From Nematostella vectensis (taxonomy: Eukaryota; Cnidaria; Anthozoa; Actiniaria; Edwardsiidae): a stretch of 64,000 nt of DNA. The stretch covers positions 11,046,688 through 11,110,687 of the forward strand of contig NC_064048.1 in the NCBI RefSeq assembly GCF_932526225.1, written 5' to 3'. The notes beneath the pieces are model-generated. The model saw nothing but the letters and a program-made list of their open reading frames with translations, searched no databases and was not told where the DNA came from. Positions within the stretch are counted from its first letter, which is position 1; every line of letters begins with the position of its first letter. The translations under genes and the position numbers were made by a program. Of the stretch, positions 1-11,774 are shown one piece after another.

Positions 1-1522
1 AGCTCAACCTTAAGGTCAATCTGCTCTAGCTGGTTCAGAATTGTTGCTGTTAAACCTGAGGCATAAATAATATGTCAACATAATATTTGGGAGTAGCAAG
101 CCTATAACCAAAGTGGTTTGGCGGACTCTTTTTGGGTGTATTCCAATTTTCCCCTGCCACTGCTCAATAAACAATCAAGTCCATGCAAACACCCCAAGAA
201 CGAAGCTAGTTGTACCATTTCTTTTAAAATCTGTGCATAAAAAGTTAACCTTAATGGCCAAACAACCCCCCTCTCCTGCTGGCTGCAGGACTTGGTTGCA
301 CGGATGTCCCAATGGATGTTGTCATCCTTAAAAAAACAAACATGTAAAACAACTAAGGTCAGAATTTATGTTGATGTTGTGCATATGGAAACTGCCTGTT
401 TAACATGTATAACAGAAAAAGTCCCATAAACTCACACCTGTGATAATGTATATTAGACACCAAATTCCTACCTTCCTCTCTCAGCTCGTTTGTGAATTTA
501 GTGATTAACTGACAGAGATCATCAGTGAGTCCTAGTGTCCAGGTTATTCCTTCCCTCGCTTGGATCAAAGTTTTCAATGCACTGACCAGGCAGCGCCTCC
601 CATCATGGTACAATAACACCGCAACTAGGCCTCTCGTCAAGCCTGGAAAATTTGGTTGCTGTTGTTCACCAGCCAATAGAAGCTCAACACTGGCTAGCTC
701 ATTCAAGTCTAGTATGTCACTGATGATCAGTGCTTCTTGGATGAATTGTTCCGGAAGCTTTTGCTTCTCTTGGCGTCCACTGAAAATGATGCCTTCTTGA
801 TGTGCATTCTTTATTTGTTGTCTGTAGTTTGGGTTTTTGGCCTGGGGAAGACATAAATTATGTGAGTGATTGTGATTTGGTGTCAACATAGAAGGTGTGC
901 TTAATTAAGTATTTTCTTTCTTTCTATGTTTTCTTTCTATGCTCATCAGCCTAACGCATTTAGTGTGGGAATGTCAGTAAGTTATGGAGAAAGTTTATTG
1001 CTTTAAAGTCAACACATTTGGAGACCCTTGGTGAAAGTGTTTGTGTCAATGTAGCAATAATAACTTGAACTCATGCAATTCTCATACCAAACACTAAAGG
1101 TCTATCAATCATTGACTCATTGTTCTAATAGCAATAGTGTATTTCAATTTGTAGTTTTTTAAGGTTGTTAACATTTATAGATGGGATTGATCGGTAATCT
1201 TGACCAATAGAGCTGGAAGGTATAAGAGATCAAATTTCTTCATAACTCACAGGATTTTTCAGCAATGCGATGAAATCAGGCTTGAATTTCTTCAGTGCTA
1301 CTTCCAAATCGTGGTGGCATTCCGGACTTTTTCGAGTGACGGCTCTCTCCACAATCGCTAACAACTCTTTATATGGTTTCCAAATCCCTAAAAGTCACAA
1401 CCAGATAAGCAAATTAGTGTCAAAAATTCAAAAAAAGGGCTGCTATAGTCTAGAGCTTATTATAGTTAATCGGTTAATATTCTGCAAAGTTCTATTCGTT
1501 TACCTCTGTCACCTTCCGCCAT
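1..1522 (-). CDS. NUP205: Nuclear pore complex protein Nup205, N-terminal exons (partial)
   Basis: Four coding exons are read on the minus strand: 1504-1522, 1251-1387, 472-841 and 1-55, the last cut by the window edge. All junctions are GT/AG and the frame is continuous. The start ATG is at 1522, in the MAEGDRGIWKPYKELL context. The joined peptide carries the family signature near residues 80-110, including VELLLAGEQQQPNFPGLTRG and LVAVLLYHDGRRC, followed by TWTLGL and a LREEGLTATIL helix. These match the N-terminus of animal Nup205/Nup192, a large alpha-solenoid scaffold of the nuclear pore inner ring that binds Nup93. Only about 190 of the roughly 2000 residues expected for the family lie here. 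The gene is divergent from E2F7/8, with about 735 bp between start codons. Identification is from recalled family similarity and is strong; nothing downstream of position 1 can be judged. Confidence 0.93.
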
Positions 1523-1734
1523 TTTGTGTTTCGGCGCCAAGGCATGGCCTACTTAGCATCCGCGCCAGCCAGACCTTTGAAAGAGCCTGGATCCAATTAA
1601 AAGGCATGTGACCCTCGAATGATCAAGAAACCTGGGGAGAGTAACGTCTTCCTTGGTCATGTGGTCTGAATACATGCGCTGATTGGCTGATAGTTGATGA
1701 GTGTGACTGTCTAGAATCCCCGCGTAAATTCAAC

Positions 1735-1742
1735 GCGCCAAA
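1735..1742. promoter_or_regulatory. E2F-type site GCGCCAAA
   Basis: The sequence GCGCCAAA, followed by more A, matches the inverted E2F consensus TTTSGCGC. It lies between NUP205 and E2F7/8. Atypical E2Fs bind this same consensus as repressors, so feedback on their own promoter is plausible. Binding is inferred. Confidence 0.55.
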
Positions 1743-2140
1743 AAATCCACAACCGCTTCGAGGTCTACACTTGGGAGTTTCTCGATAATGCGGAGGTGAC
1801 GTTTTCAGCTGGAATGCGTTTTTACTAACCCCAATGCGAAAATCATTAGGTACAGCTATTGAGAGATAGTTTAATTGTGGTCTTTGGGGAAATTTATTGA
1901 TAGAGCGTGTGAAATAAGGTGAGTTTTGTGGTGAGCGAGAAGTGTTACACACCGCCACGTAAGAAAGACAACACGCCATTATAATTCATATTTCTGGCTT
2001 ATTTTTCTTGAATAGTTCCATAACTATGTTTCCCTGTAACCTCTCAAATCATGTTAGGGCTTATGAAAACTGGATTTGTTTTGTGTTGCCTTATTTTAGC
2101 AAGAATCGTAAATTAGAGGCAAAGTCCAGTAGTCTATCCC

Positions 2141-2148
2141 GCGCCAAA
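2141..2148. promoter_or_regulatory. E2F-type site CCCGCGCCAAAAT, proximal to E2F7/8
   Basis: The core GCGCCAAA is preceded by CCC, giving the extended consensus TTTTGGCGCGGG on the other strand. It lies about 110 bp upstream of the E2F7/8 start codon, a typical proximal position in E2F-regulated promoters. It is the best match in the intergenic region. Confidence 0.6.
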
Positions 2149-2257
2149 ATCTTTGATAATTTTTGGGGGAGGACATTGTAATAGATTACATTACAATGGC
2201 ATTTCAATGGCTTGAATGTAACCCACAAATGTTTTACGTTACAGGGAAAGTATTAAG

Positions 2258-5200
2258 ATGGACTTCGAAAGTCAAAAGGATGGATTATCTTGCTCGATCG
2301 CTCCGGTCGGTTGGGAAAAGGCGACAGAGAGTAGCGATTCTGAAGAGAGCGAATGTAATAACTCACAACCAGTTCCCCTCGCAAGACACTCTTCGCTAGC
2401 TGAAATCACTACAATATCTAATAATTGCAAAACTAGCCCACTAGCAAAGTCTCAACTATCTGTAGATGAAGGAGATTTACAGAAATCGGTTAGTTTAGAG
2501 CTGGATTCTGTGTTAGACGTGGCGGTTCGCAGTAACCAACCGAGCGGAACTAAAATGCAGCTGAAATCCCGCGTCCCCTCGACCCCGACAAAACAACAAC
2601 CAGAAAGTAGGACTCCCTCGAAACACTCTACAGACGAACCTCTAACACCCACAGCAAACCTCAAGATGCTAGTTAGTGCTGCTAGCCCGGCTATTAGGGA
2701 TCGGGAGATTAAAAAGCGGGAATTATTCACGGATTCGCCGGGAAGTCCGGCGGTTGTACCATCGTTCGCGCTACCGGTTTTTGACTCCAAAGTTGTGATC
2801 AGAAATGGATCGTTCACTCGCGTCGAGATGGAAAATGGATCTGAAAAAATAGCAATCAGTAGAAAAGACAAGTCACTGGGTCTTCTCTGTCAAAGGTAGG
2901 TTTTTCACTGCTGTTTGTGTGGGATTATTCGAGCTGTGAAATTAGCGCCATTTTCACGATAAGTTATTGGCTTTGTTTGAATTTGTAATGACTTTACTAC
3001 TAGAGTTTCGATTGCGCTTACAAGATACATGGTTCCAGTAAACTCTCATCGTTTGAGTTTTTCAGTGTTTATCTTTTGCCCACGCGAGGACTGTGTTTAA
3101 TTTAGGGATCATCGGCGGTTTCCCTATGGATGGATAATTTTGTTGGTCGCACTGATTTCACAATCACCCATGTGTAACCGCGTCTAATTTTTTCGCGCGA
3201 AATTCCACCCCTAAATTAATCCTCCCTCGTGTCAACAAGAAAACTCAAGGATAAGTGAATTTATAGGCGCCGATTATATAGCTTATTTTTGCTGTTTCTG
3301 TTGCAAATGGTAACATCTCACTTTGGGACTGGTCACCTTTGAAGCTTGTTGGGGGAGGGATTATACAAAAGACATTATACTGCATTTCTTATTAGGCATT
3401 CTATATTTTACAGATTTTTAGCAAAGTATCCAGATTATCCTACAAGTGACGAATCCATAGAAATTAGCCTAGATGAAGTAGCGAAGGATTTGGGTGAGAA
3501 GCGATATGTTTTTGTCCAGACAGAAACTGGTACTGTTATTCAAATTTAGACACTAAATGTTGCTTCTTTGCTAAGTTTATCTGCTTGTATTCCTAGGTGT
3601 TGAACGCAGAAGAATTTACGATATTGTGAACGTATTAGAAAGTGTAGAAGTGATTAGTAGATTTGCCAAGAATCGCTATATGTGGCACGGGAAGACAAAA
3701 CTTGTGCAAACACTTCAAAGACTCAAGGTTAGCACAAACCTACACAGTGAACCTTACTAGCAACTGTCCGTATAGCCATACCATGAAATACTCTTCTTAA
3801 AACAATATAGTTTTTGGCTCCGTGCCATATCGTTATATTGTAATTTAACTGTAGCATGCGATAAAATAAGATATTGGTAGATATTGGTATAGAATATGTG
3901 GTTTATTATGCATTGCATATTACAGAGGCTGGCTTTATCTCAAGGGATTACTTTATCAAACTCTGGCAAGGAAAACCCTAGCTCAACTCAATTGCAAGCT
4001 CACACGGTACGCAAAAAACCTTAAACACTTGTAATCACTTGCAAGCTCACACAATATGAACAATGCCTAGTAAACACTTCCAATCATTTGCAAGCTCACA
4101 CGGTATGCAAAAAACCTTAAACACTTGTTATCACTTGCAAGCTCACACAATATGAACAATGCCTAGTAAACACTTCCAATCATTTGCAAGCTCACACGGT
4201 ATGCAAAAAACCTTAAACACTTGTTATCACTTGCAAGCTCACACAATATGAACAATGCCTAGTAAACACCTTCCAATCATTTGCAAGCTCGCATGGTTTG
4301 CAAAAAAACCTTGTGAACACCTCTAATCACTCGCAAGCTCACTCGGTATGCGCAAAACATTGTAAATAATCCCAATCATTTACAAGCTTACAAGGCATGT
4401 GTGAGGCCTAGTACTCATTTCCAATCATTTGCAAGTATTCGTTTCCAGTCATTTGAATGTTTACGCAATATGTAGGCCTAATAATCACTTAATCTTTACA
4501 ATAATTTCCAATTACACATAATTTCCAATGACTGTACACATTTTTGAAGATAAGAAACACTGTGATTTCTACTCCTTGAATCGTAATGATGTAAAGCATT
4601 ATTCTTTTTAGTCTGTTGGTAACCATAACCTATCTTGAACAAATACTTTGGGAAAATAATGCCTGTTTATTTCTTCTAGACCTCTAATAACAGTGTTAAA
4701 TATCCCCGTCTGCTACCCAAGAATAACAACATCCCTCAAAATGAGATCAAATGCTTCGACTTGGATGAGGAGGAGCTTGCGTGGGCAAAAAAGCAAAGAG
4801 GTGAGATACTGTGCGATTAGCCTACAATATCTAGTTATCTTACACTTTATTCAACGGGAGGGCATGATACCTTAACAATGAGAAAGAGCCTATAAACAAG
4901 CCACCACAAGGACCGGCCATGCTAAGTGCTCATTCAACTGGCATTTCTTAAGCGTTTTTTTTTTTCTAACTTTCTTGCTTTCATGTATAGAAGCCGATTA
5001 CTGCAGGAAGGACAAATCCCTGGGAGTGCTGAGCCAGAAGTTTCTTATGATGTTCTTAGTCTCAGAGGTATGCCTTAGCAGTCAAGCTGCTAGGTTGGAA
5101 AATTACTTAATAAAATCAGGTTTTAATGTGCGGTGATTGTTTTGCAAATCGCACGAATGCCTGTCTGTCACAGTAGTGATTGCAAAAATACTGAAATGCA

Positions 5201-8200
5201 TGAATTTCACAGTATGTAATTAGGAATAGCAAATCGTCTAGGCATTTCTATCCTTGGTGACTGAGTCATTTAACAAGTTACAGGGCAGGGGTACAGAATA
5301 TGGATAATACTCTAGCATACTAGGATGCCCATATATGGGATGATAGCATACTAGGATGCCCATATATGGGATGATAGCATACTAGGATGCCCATATATGG
5401 GATGAGAGCATACTAGGATGCCCATATATGGGATGAGAGCATACTAGGATGATAGCATCCTAGGATGCCCATATATGGGATGATAGCATACTAAGGTCCC
5501 CATATATGGCCTAGACTTGATTAAAAATATATAATAATGTGGTGCCTATATTTTTTCCAGACAAGACAAGTCACGCTTGATGATGCTGCAAATGTACTTA
5601 TAGACAGCAGTGAAGAAGGACAGGCCAAGTACAAGAGTAAGAAAGAACCCTAATCTGAGACCGTCACCTAATAAAATATTTATTGCATGGTTCCTATAAG
5701 TGTCTTAATGACTAGGCCCTAAAAAGATGGAGAATTTGAAATGGCTAAATTTTTTCCCCCTAGATTTTAGAAACATGATAACAATTTCAGCAAAGGTTTT
5801 ATTTGGGAATGCCTCTGTTGAGATATTTATGTGTGGTATTTTTCCATCTATAGCAAAAGTTAGGCGGCTGTACGACATCGCCAATATCCTATCCAGTCTA
5901 CAGTTGATCCAAAAAGTACACATTCACAACATACAGCATGGCAGAAAGCCTGGGTTCCGCTGGATAGGGATGGACTTGGACACGCTGGATGACAAAAGAC
6001 GTAAGTGTCAGTAAACACCCCTCAAGAAATTCCAACACTCCCCTCATATTACTCTGCCATGTAAGACTGCTTGTAACCCGAGTGTAAGTAATGCCCTCAT
6101 CATGCAACGTATTGCCCAACAGAATATCAGTTTGCTGTAAATGTGCTCATATTTGACAAAGCCTGTCCATCTTTATTTTCTCAGGCCAAGATCCAGTCCC
6201 TGCGGTCAAGACAGAGAAGCTAACTCCCAAGAGTCACCAGTCCCTCCTGGCGGAGATCGAAGACAAAGAAGAGAGTAAGTCAGACTTTACAAGGCTAAAA
6301 AGTTGTATTGTTACTTGTTCCTTTCCGATTCCTCCCCTACCCGCAGTGTATTTATAGCACAAACTTATGCTTTCTAATGTTTCTCCAATGATTCAAATTA
6401 TAATGACCTTCAGCGATTCCAGTTTTTCCTCTTGCTTATGAAACTCAGCATTGAAAATGCACCAAAAAGTTCAATTGTCGGGTTACTAACCAAGTCAATG
6501 TATCTGATGTTTCCCCCCTAACCAGGCTTGTTCGGGAGACTGATTAGTAGACGTCCGAGTCAGCAGCAGATCCAGAGGCCCAGGCACGACTCAAGCAAGA
6601 GCAAGCTACCGCGGTCATGGTCAGACTGCAGGCACGCCTCTAAGAAACGTGCGCTCTCCTCCGATAAAGAGAAGGCGAATAGCGAGGACGGGTACTCTAT
6701 ACAAGAACTTGCAGATGCAGACGCAGGTGAAGCTCGCAAGAAGTCATCAGAGGGGATGCCTTTTATTCATCAATGATGTAGCCCGAGTATCAGGCGATTT
6801 TATCTTTCAAATTTTTGTTTTTCAAGGGAACGATAAAAGGCCTGAGGCCTGACACTCGGCCCATCAATAATGGGGGCCTTTGTTTCGTAAAAAAGCCTCA
6901 GTACATGACAAATCCTGCTCAACAACCCCCCACCCCCGAAAAAGTAAAGGATAAGTTGAATATATAGCAAGCTAAAATCTTATGTAGCCTCAGAAGTAAT
7001 GTTAATCACCCTTTTTCTCGTCTTTTCAGCAGAAAGTGATGTCGCCTCTAGTCCAACGGCCGTCAAGTTCCAGTCGGAGCTGAAGAAACTCCAAGAGCAG
7101 TACCCTGATCATATCCTTTCCAGCTTTGAATTGTTCCCATGTGAAAAAGCCTCCATAATTTACTTACATCTATTTTACTACATTCCTCGGCGCACGGTTG
7201 GTCACGTCAACCGTCTTCCCGATGCTTCCGGTGCAAGCTAAAATCCTGTTTCCGGTAACTGAAATCCCGGTTCCAGGCCAAGAATAAGGGTGAATCCTGT
7301 CGCGGTCATAATATGACATGGTATTACTGTTTGCTAAATATTTACCATAGATTTGCAAAGCTATTGCAAATATTTAAATTGGTACAGCGTTCTTGTAATA
7401 CATAACTTGTATATTTTATCTTTTATATACACCTATTTCAATAAACGTCAGTGCAAATGGCAATTGGCAAATGGCAGTTCTGAAACCAATCACTGCATTA
7501 TAGGTATAATTATTTGTAAAAAATAAAGAGGATAAGTAATATAATCACATAAATTATCCACATTTTCCTTCATTCAGTAGAAATTTGACGAGCTCCATGG
7601 TATTTTTTGATAGAAGTGCCATTTGACAATCGCCATTTGCCGTTTGCGCTGACAACGTTATTTAAAAAAGGTATATGTGTCTATCACTTGATGTTTTTGC
7701 ACCTTAACTTTGCTTACGAATGTCCCAACTGCTTTCCGCTTGTCGACAAGGGTTCACCCTCCCTGATCACACTGATCCCAAGAAAAGTCGCCGCACGCTC
7801 TTCACGGGCCAACCGAAAAGCGACGACGAACCAGCGGCCAAGAAATCAAAACCAATCGCCGCTGAGGCGCTCAAGACGTTCGTCCACTCCGCCACGTCCC
7901 CTTTCAAGCCGATCCCTGCAGAGGAAGAGATGGGCAGAGGCCCAAACACAAGTCCGAGAAACGCGAAGAGGTCGGTTCCCGCTGAGCAAGCCTCGCCTGA
8001 GCAGAAGGTGCTTCAAGAGCGACAGAAGCAGCAGCGGCTACTAGAGGAGCAGAAGGATTTTAGCTTACAGGACGAGCGATGGAAACGTATGGAGCAGGAA
8101 CTGGACAAGGCGTTCTCCCAGACTGTCCCCTCCCTCTCCTCCCCTGTTCCACAACAGGACATGAGTGACCAGTCTTCCGTAGGCATACAGGCTAGTCTGA

Positions 8201-9330
8201 TCGAGGACGTCAGCCCGCTGAAGCCTCTTAGTAATTACTACGTGAAGATGTTGTCAGACTGGGGTCAGGCGCAGACTCAGGAACCCCTCGCCTCCCGCAG
8301 CGCCACGCCCTCGCCCGTCATACTGCAGAGTATGGGCGTGGCACCTTTAACGACGACCACACCTGTCAGTCAAGGATGCGAGAGCCAATCAGCACTCACA
8401 AACAGCGTGACACTTACCAATCTTGCCACAAACGCGTGTCACGTGCGACCTCTGGGTCAAGTCACGCAAGAAAACTGCGCGACACCCACTAGTCATGTCA
8501 CAGATACCAACAAGGTCACGCATGCGAGCCACGTGACACTCGCCAGTCAAGTCGCTCTGCCTTACCAGGTCGCCAATCAGGTCACGCATTCCAACCACGT
8601 GGCACTAGCCAATCAACTCACGCACGTCAACCACGTGACACTCGCTAATCAGGTCACGCACACCAACCACGTGACACTCGCCGGTCAGGTCACGCACGCA
8701 AACCATGTGACATTCGCCAATCAGGTCACACACGCCAACGTCAATCAACTCAACCATGCAACATGCAACCAAGGAACAGTGAAGACGGCAAGCCATCAGA
8801 ATAGGGTGGTGCTACCCATTGCTAAACTACCACAGTCTATATGGAGCGGTCTGACCCAGCAGTCATCCAGGCAGTCCCAAGCCGCACATCCAGGGGGTCT
8901 TGTCTTGAGGCTGCCTCCAAGGGGGGCTAATGGATCCCCTCTACCCATTTCTACAATGGCACTCCCTGTCAGCTTCGTGAACAGCCTCATCAACAGCCAC
9001 CCCTCCGTCAACCACACTTCAAGGCTGCAGATACCAACCAGCAGGCTGCAGACACATACTACCACTATCCAGCCATCTACTACCAGGTTTCAGACACCTG
9101 CAGCAAACCATCACACCACTGTTTTGCAGACTCCTCCTTGTACTCAAGCAGTATTTGGGTCCCCCATGGCCAATGTCCAGGAGTTCTCCAGTGTGGCCAC
9201 GCCTATCCTACCCAAGCCCAGCCTCCACAAACAGGGGTACACGTCTCGTATGGGCGAGACACCATCAAACCCTGCAACTTTCCTGTGCCCAGATGTCGCC
9301 AAGGCTTTAATGCTGCCAGAGCATAATTGA
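2258..9330 (+). CDS. E2F7/E2F8: Atypical E2F transcription factor (E2F7/E2F8 orthologue)
   Basis: Twelve exons join in frame: 2258-2895, 3414-3493, 3597-3727, 3926-4006, 4680-4800, 4991-5067, 5561-5636, 5854-6000, 6185-6274, 6526-6726, 7030-7140 and 7751-9330. The product is 1110 aa, longer than the roughly 870-910 aa of human E2F8 and E2F7. It has the conserved [15 protein letters not shown] motif, a first winged-helix domain (about residues 201-283, starting [12 protein letters not shown], with [13 protein letters not shown]) and a second (about 354-443, [14 protein letters not shown] to [12 protein letters not shown] and [10 protein letters not shown]). No DP-dimerisation region is seen. 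Two DNA-binding domains without a dimerisation domain define E2F7/8, nuclear repressors of G1/S genes that work without DP. Exon 12 encodes a long low-complexity tail. The 7140/7751 junction rests on phase alone. ATG 2258 is the first in-frame Met; translation could start elsewhere. Confidence 0.9.
3191..3202. promoter_or_regulatory. Palindromic E2F-type site in E2F7/8 intron 1
   Basis: TTTCGCGCGAAA is a perfect 12-bp palindrome made of two overlapping E2F half-sites. It lies in the first intron, about 300 bp after exon 1, together with other short GC-rich motifs. With the two upstream sites it suggests direct E2F control of this gene. Confidence 0.55.
3988..4460 (+). repeat. Tandem repeat built on the exon 4 donor site (about 48-bp half-units, 96-bp period)
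   Basis: The array starts inside the last 15 coding bases of E2F7/8 exon 4 (TTGCAAGCTCACACG) and runs through its donor GTACGC into intron 4. Copies of GCAAGCTCAC start near 3994, 4041, 4090, 4137, 4186, 4233, 4283 and 4333, spaced alternately 47 and 49-50 bp. Every second copy keeps CACACG|GTATGC, an intact donor-like site; the others read CACACAATATG, without GT. Later copies decay. Confidence 0.85.
5318..5512 (+). repeat. 31-bp tandem repeat with six CArG-box palindromes in E2F7/8 intron 6
   Basis: Six units of about 31 bp each contain CCATATATGG, usually inside the palindrome CCCATATATGGG. The decamers lie at 5329-5338, 5360-5369, 5391-5400, 5422-5431, 5469-5478 and 5500-5509. This is a perfect match to the CArG consensus CC(A/T)6GG bound by SRF/MADS-box factors. 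The array ends about 50 bp before the exon 7 acceptor. Confidence 0.85.
8395..8755 (+). repeat. Coding 36-bp (12-residue) tandem repeat in the E2F7/8 tail
   Basis: Exon 12 encodes degenerate repeats of the form NQVTHxNHVTLA, clearest from about 8570 to 8740 and more degraded from 8395. They cover roughly residues 800-920. The DNA unit is 36 bp, and most units carry CACGTG (E-box) within ACCACGTGAC. Frame is preserved with substitutions mainly at a few positions, which suggests translation. No known domain is recognised. Confidence 0.8.
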
Positions 9331-10868
9331 CACTTTTTAGGACTTTTTTTTAAATTGAGATCTTTATTAAAGGGCATATTTCTGATAATGTATAAAGGCA
9401 TGGATTCCAGGAAATCCTAGTTTACCTGAAATGGCAAGGTAGTGTATGTACCAGGAATTGCCAGGAAATATGTTTTATCGCGAGTATGACTCGCAAGGTA
9501 TGATCAGCCGAATGATCTTGATGGGCCGAAAAGCTTTTTCCTTAAATGTTGCCAAGTCGATGTCACTGCAATCTTTTTGATATACATTGACCAACAAAGT
9601 GAACAGAAATTGAGAATTAATTTTTAATACTTTGTTACATTTTATTGATCACACATTAAATCCCCTTAACCATGTCATCAATGCACACTATGATGAAGCT
9701 TTCTTCAGAACAGGATAAACCTTATCAAAAATCTAAACCTCATTTCCTGGAAACAACTCTTTTATCTGATTTTTGCTCCATATAAGTCTTTACTCATTTC
9801 TGTGTGATGGTCTCAGACACATATTTTAAATAAGGTGCATTGGAGAATCCATTTGTCGTAACTTGCAGTGGCTCCTGGGTAACAGGTGTTCCTTATTTAT
9901 TCTGTCCCTATTGATGTACTTCCGGTTACGACACTTGGATTCCGAGTGCAACCTAGTACAGTATGAATTGGGTGTAAACATCGACCCTGACCTGGACTAT
10001 TTTCAGCCCACGTGGTCGGACTCTTCTAAGAACCTTTTGTTTTCCAGCAAGTAACTTGTTATGAAATTGTAATTTTGACTCTGAATAAATTTGTTTTAAC
10101 AGGACGTATGCTTCTCTTTTGAAATGAAAGGGACAGGATAACCTGTCTCTCCTAAAATGCGTCGTGAAGAGTGAATATTTAGCGAATTTTGGAGAACAGC
10201 ATGGCAGAGTCGAGTATTGTTTTTCCCTAGAGCATTGGAAGTCGATTTTCGTTAAAAATTCAACACTCCTCGACTGTAACTTAAGCGATAGTCTCATGAG
10301 ACCTTTTCGTGAGAGAGCAATTTGAGAGTTCTTTAGGTAGTAAAAGATTTTGCTGCGAAGATGGGATAAAAGATTAAATGATCCAATTGGAATAACACGA
10401 AAATAGAAAACACACGTGATGTAAAGGACAGAAAATTTGAATACTGCTCAATGAATCATAACAGCAATATAAACCAAAAAAAATTTATTACCGAATTGTA
10501 ATTACACTATACAATTGTCACACTAAAAGAAACCACCAGGCTTTAAGTTAAATGGTGTAGGGTTGCGGGCACGAAACTAAGGGCCGGATCTTCAAATACT
10601 ATTCTTTTTTATATCGTATGATACATGACTGCGCATCCTACTCAGTCAATCTAGACCCAACAATACTATTAAAAACACGGTTGTATCGGTTTCAAGGAAA
10701 GCGTAAGGTCACGTGAGTTACCCGACACTCACTCTGGCTCTCTTTACACCCTAGCCCACGTAAAAAATACTTGTGGACTTAAAAATATGTTTTGTCTTCT
10801 GGCGATAAGATTTTGGTTGAGTTGTCCAGTTCTGCATGCTGCATCAAGCCTTAGCCGAGTATCACCAG
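9331..10868. other. E2F7/8 3' UTR and downstream intergenic DNA
   Basis: No gene is recognised after the E2F7/8 stop codon. Candidate poly(A) signals on the plus strand are ATTAAA at 9366-9371 and AATAAA at 10084-10089, so the 3' UTR may extend to about 10.1 kb. A 63-codon ORF at 9863-10054 has no recognised similarity and is probably 3' UTR. From 10.1 to 10.87 kb I see only unique AT-rich sequence. Confidence 0.5.
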
Positions 10869-11056
10869 TAGCCTCGTCCCCAGGCGCCTCGGCTGCGCGA
10901 CCACTTAAAATGACGTCAACTTTTGAAAACCCGTCCCCAGGGTCTTCTGGGTAATTTACCCGGGAGACCCTGGGGAAGAGGTAGCCAGCAGCTCAAAGAG
11001 GTTCTGCCATTTTGAATACGAATGAGCTGACCGATAATAGCCTGGAGACGAGGTTA
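10869..11056. mobile_element. Short inverted-repeat element (MITE-like), about 188 bp
   Basis: The left end TAGCCTCGTCCCCAGGC is mirrored by CCTGGAGACGAGGTTA at 11041-11056. An inner hairpin at about 10934-10977 pairs CCCCAGGGTCT with AGACCCTGGGG. There is no coding capacity. A small non-autonomous DNA transposon is the best interpretation. Confidence 0.6.
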
Positions 11057-11333
11057 TTCCCGACAATACTTTGTCAACTGCTGTCTAGTTTTAGGGTGAT
11101 ATCCGTTGGCAGATATCTAGTACAAAGCTTAGGTAGCATTTTTTTTGTAAAAAAAATTTAAAAAGAGGATGAAATACTAAAATACCATTAAAATAATTAT
11201 GTCATCGTGTCATTCTGCGGCAACCCACCGTGGCACTTTAGGAGTCTTTGTCAGCCAAACCTTTGTTATTGCTCTCATTTTAAACTGGAAGGCACATTAT
11301 TTGAAGGAATTACGAAATAACAACAGCGGCGTA

Positions 11334-11438
11334 GCCAGGATTATTAACAGGAGGGGAATATCAATGCATTTCTACTGTATTTTAGATAATGTCTCACACA
11401 TTTACTGTATTTTTGGCCACCTTCTGGCTACGCCCCTG
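11334..11438. mobile_element. Short inverted-repeat element, about 105 bp
   Basis: The ends CAGCGGCGTAGCCAGG and CTGGCTACGCCCCTG are near-perfect inverted repeats around an AT-rich centre. Related ends bound another element at 37759-37939, so this is a dispersed MITE type rather than a chance hairpin. Confidence 0.6.
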
Positions 11439-11774
11439 AACATTCCAAAAACAGAGTTTTTTTATGTTTTAATTTCGCTTGCAAATATCGCAATAGCATC
11501 GCCAAATCAGCCGATGGAAATGGCAGCTCCCTCACACTAATGGCGGCAGACAGAGGCCCTTAGTTCCTGGAATAATATTAACATCAACTCTTTTACGATC
11601 ATTGGTCTGAAATACCCAATTACTCTAAGACCAGAGCTTGGTCTATGCCAATTGGGAATTTCATTTATTTTCGCCTACTTTGAAAGATAAGCTTCGGCAG
11701 GCCACGTTAAACCCAAATAAGACATTTTGGGTGTTACAATGTTTGTTACAAAAAGTGTTCCGAAAAGGATACCT

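Larger units (their letters stand above)
1523..2257. promoter_or_regulatory. Shared head-to-head promoter region of NUP205 and E2F7/8
   Basis: This stretch separates the two divergent start codons and must hold both 5' UTRs and promoters. It contains an inverted CCAAT box (ATTGG, 1682-1686), an E2F-type site at 1735-1742 (GCGCCAAA), a second at 2141-2148, and a near match GGCGCCAA at 1533-1540. No TATA box is placed convincingly near either gene. The short ORFs inside show no family similarity. Transcription start sites cannot be placed from sequence alone. Confidence 0.7.

Noticed and set aside
9863-10054. 63-codon ORF as an extra E2F7/8 exon or a small gene
   Set aside because: A possible acceptor (TTGCAG) exists at its start, but there is no recognised similarity. 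E2F7/8 already ends at 9330, so it is more likely 3' UTR.
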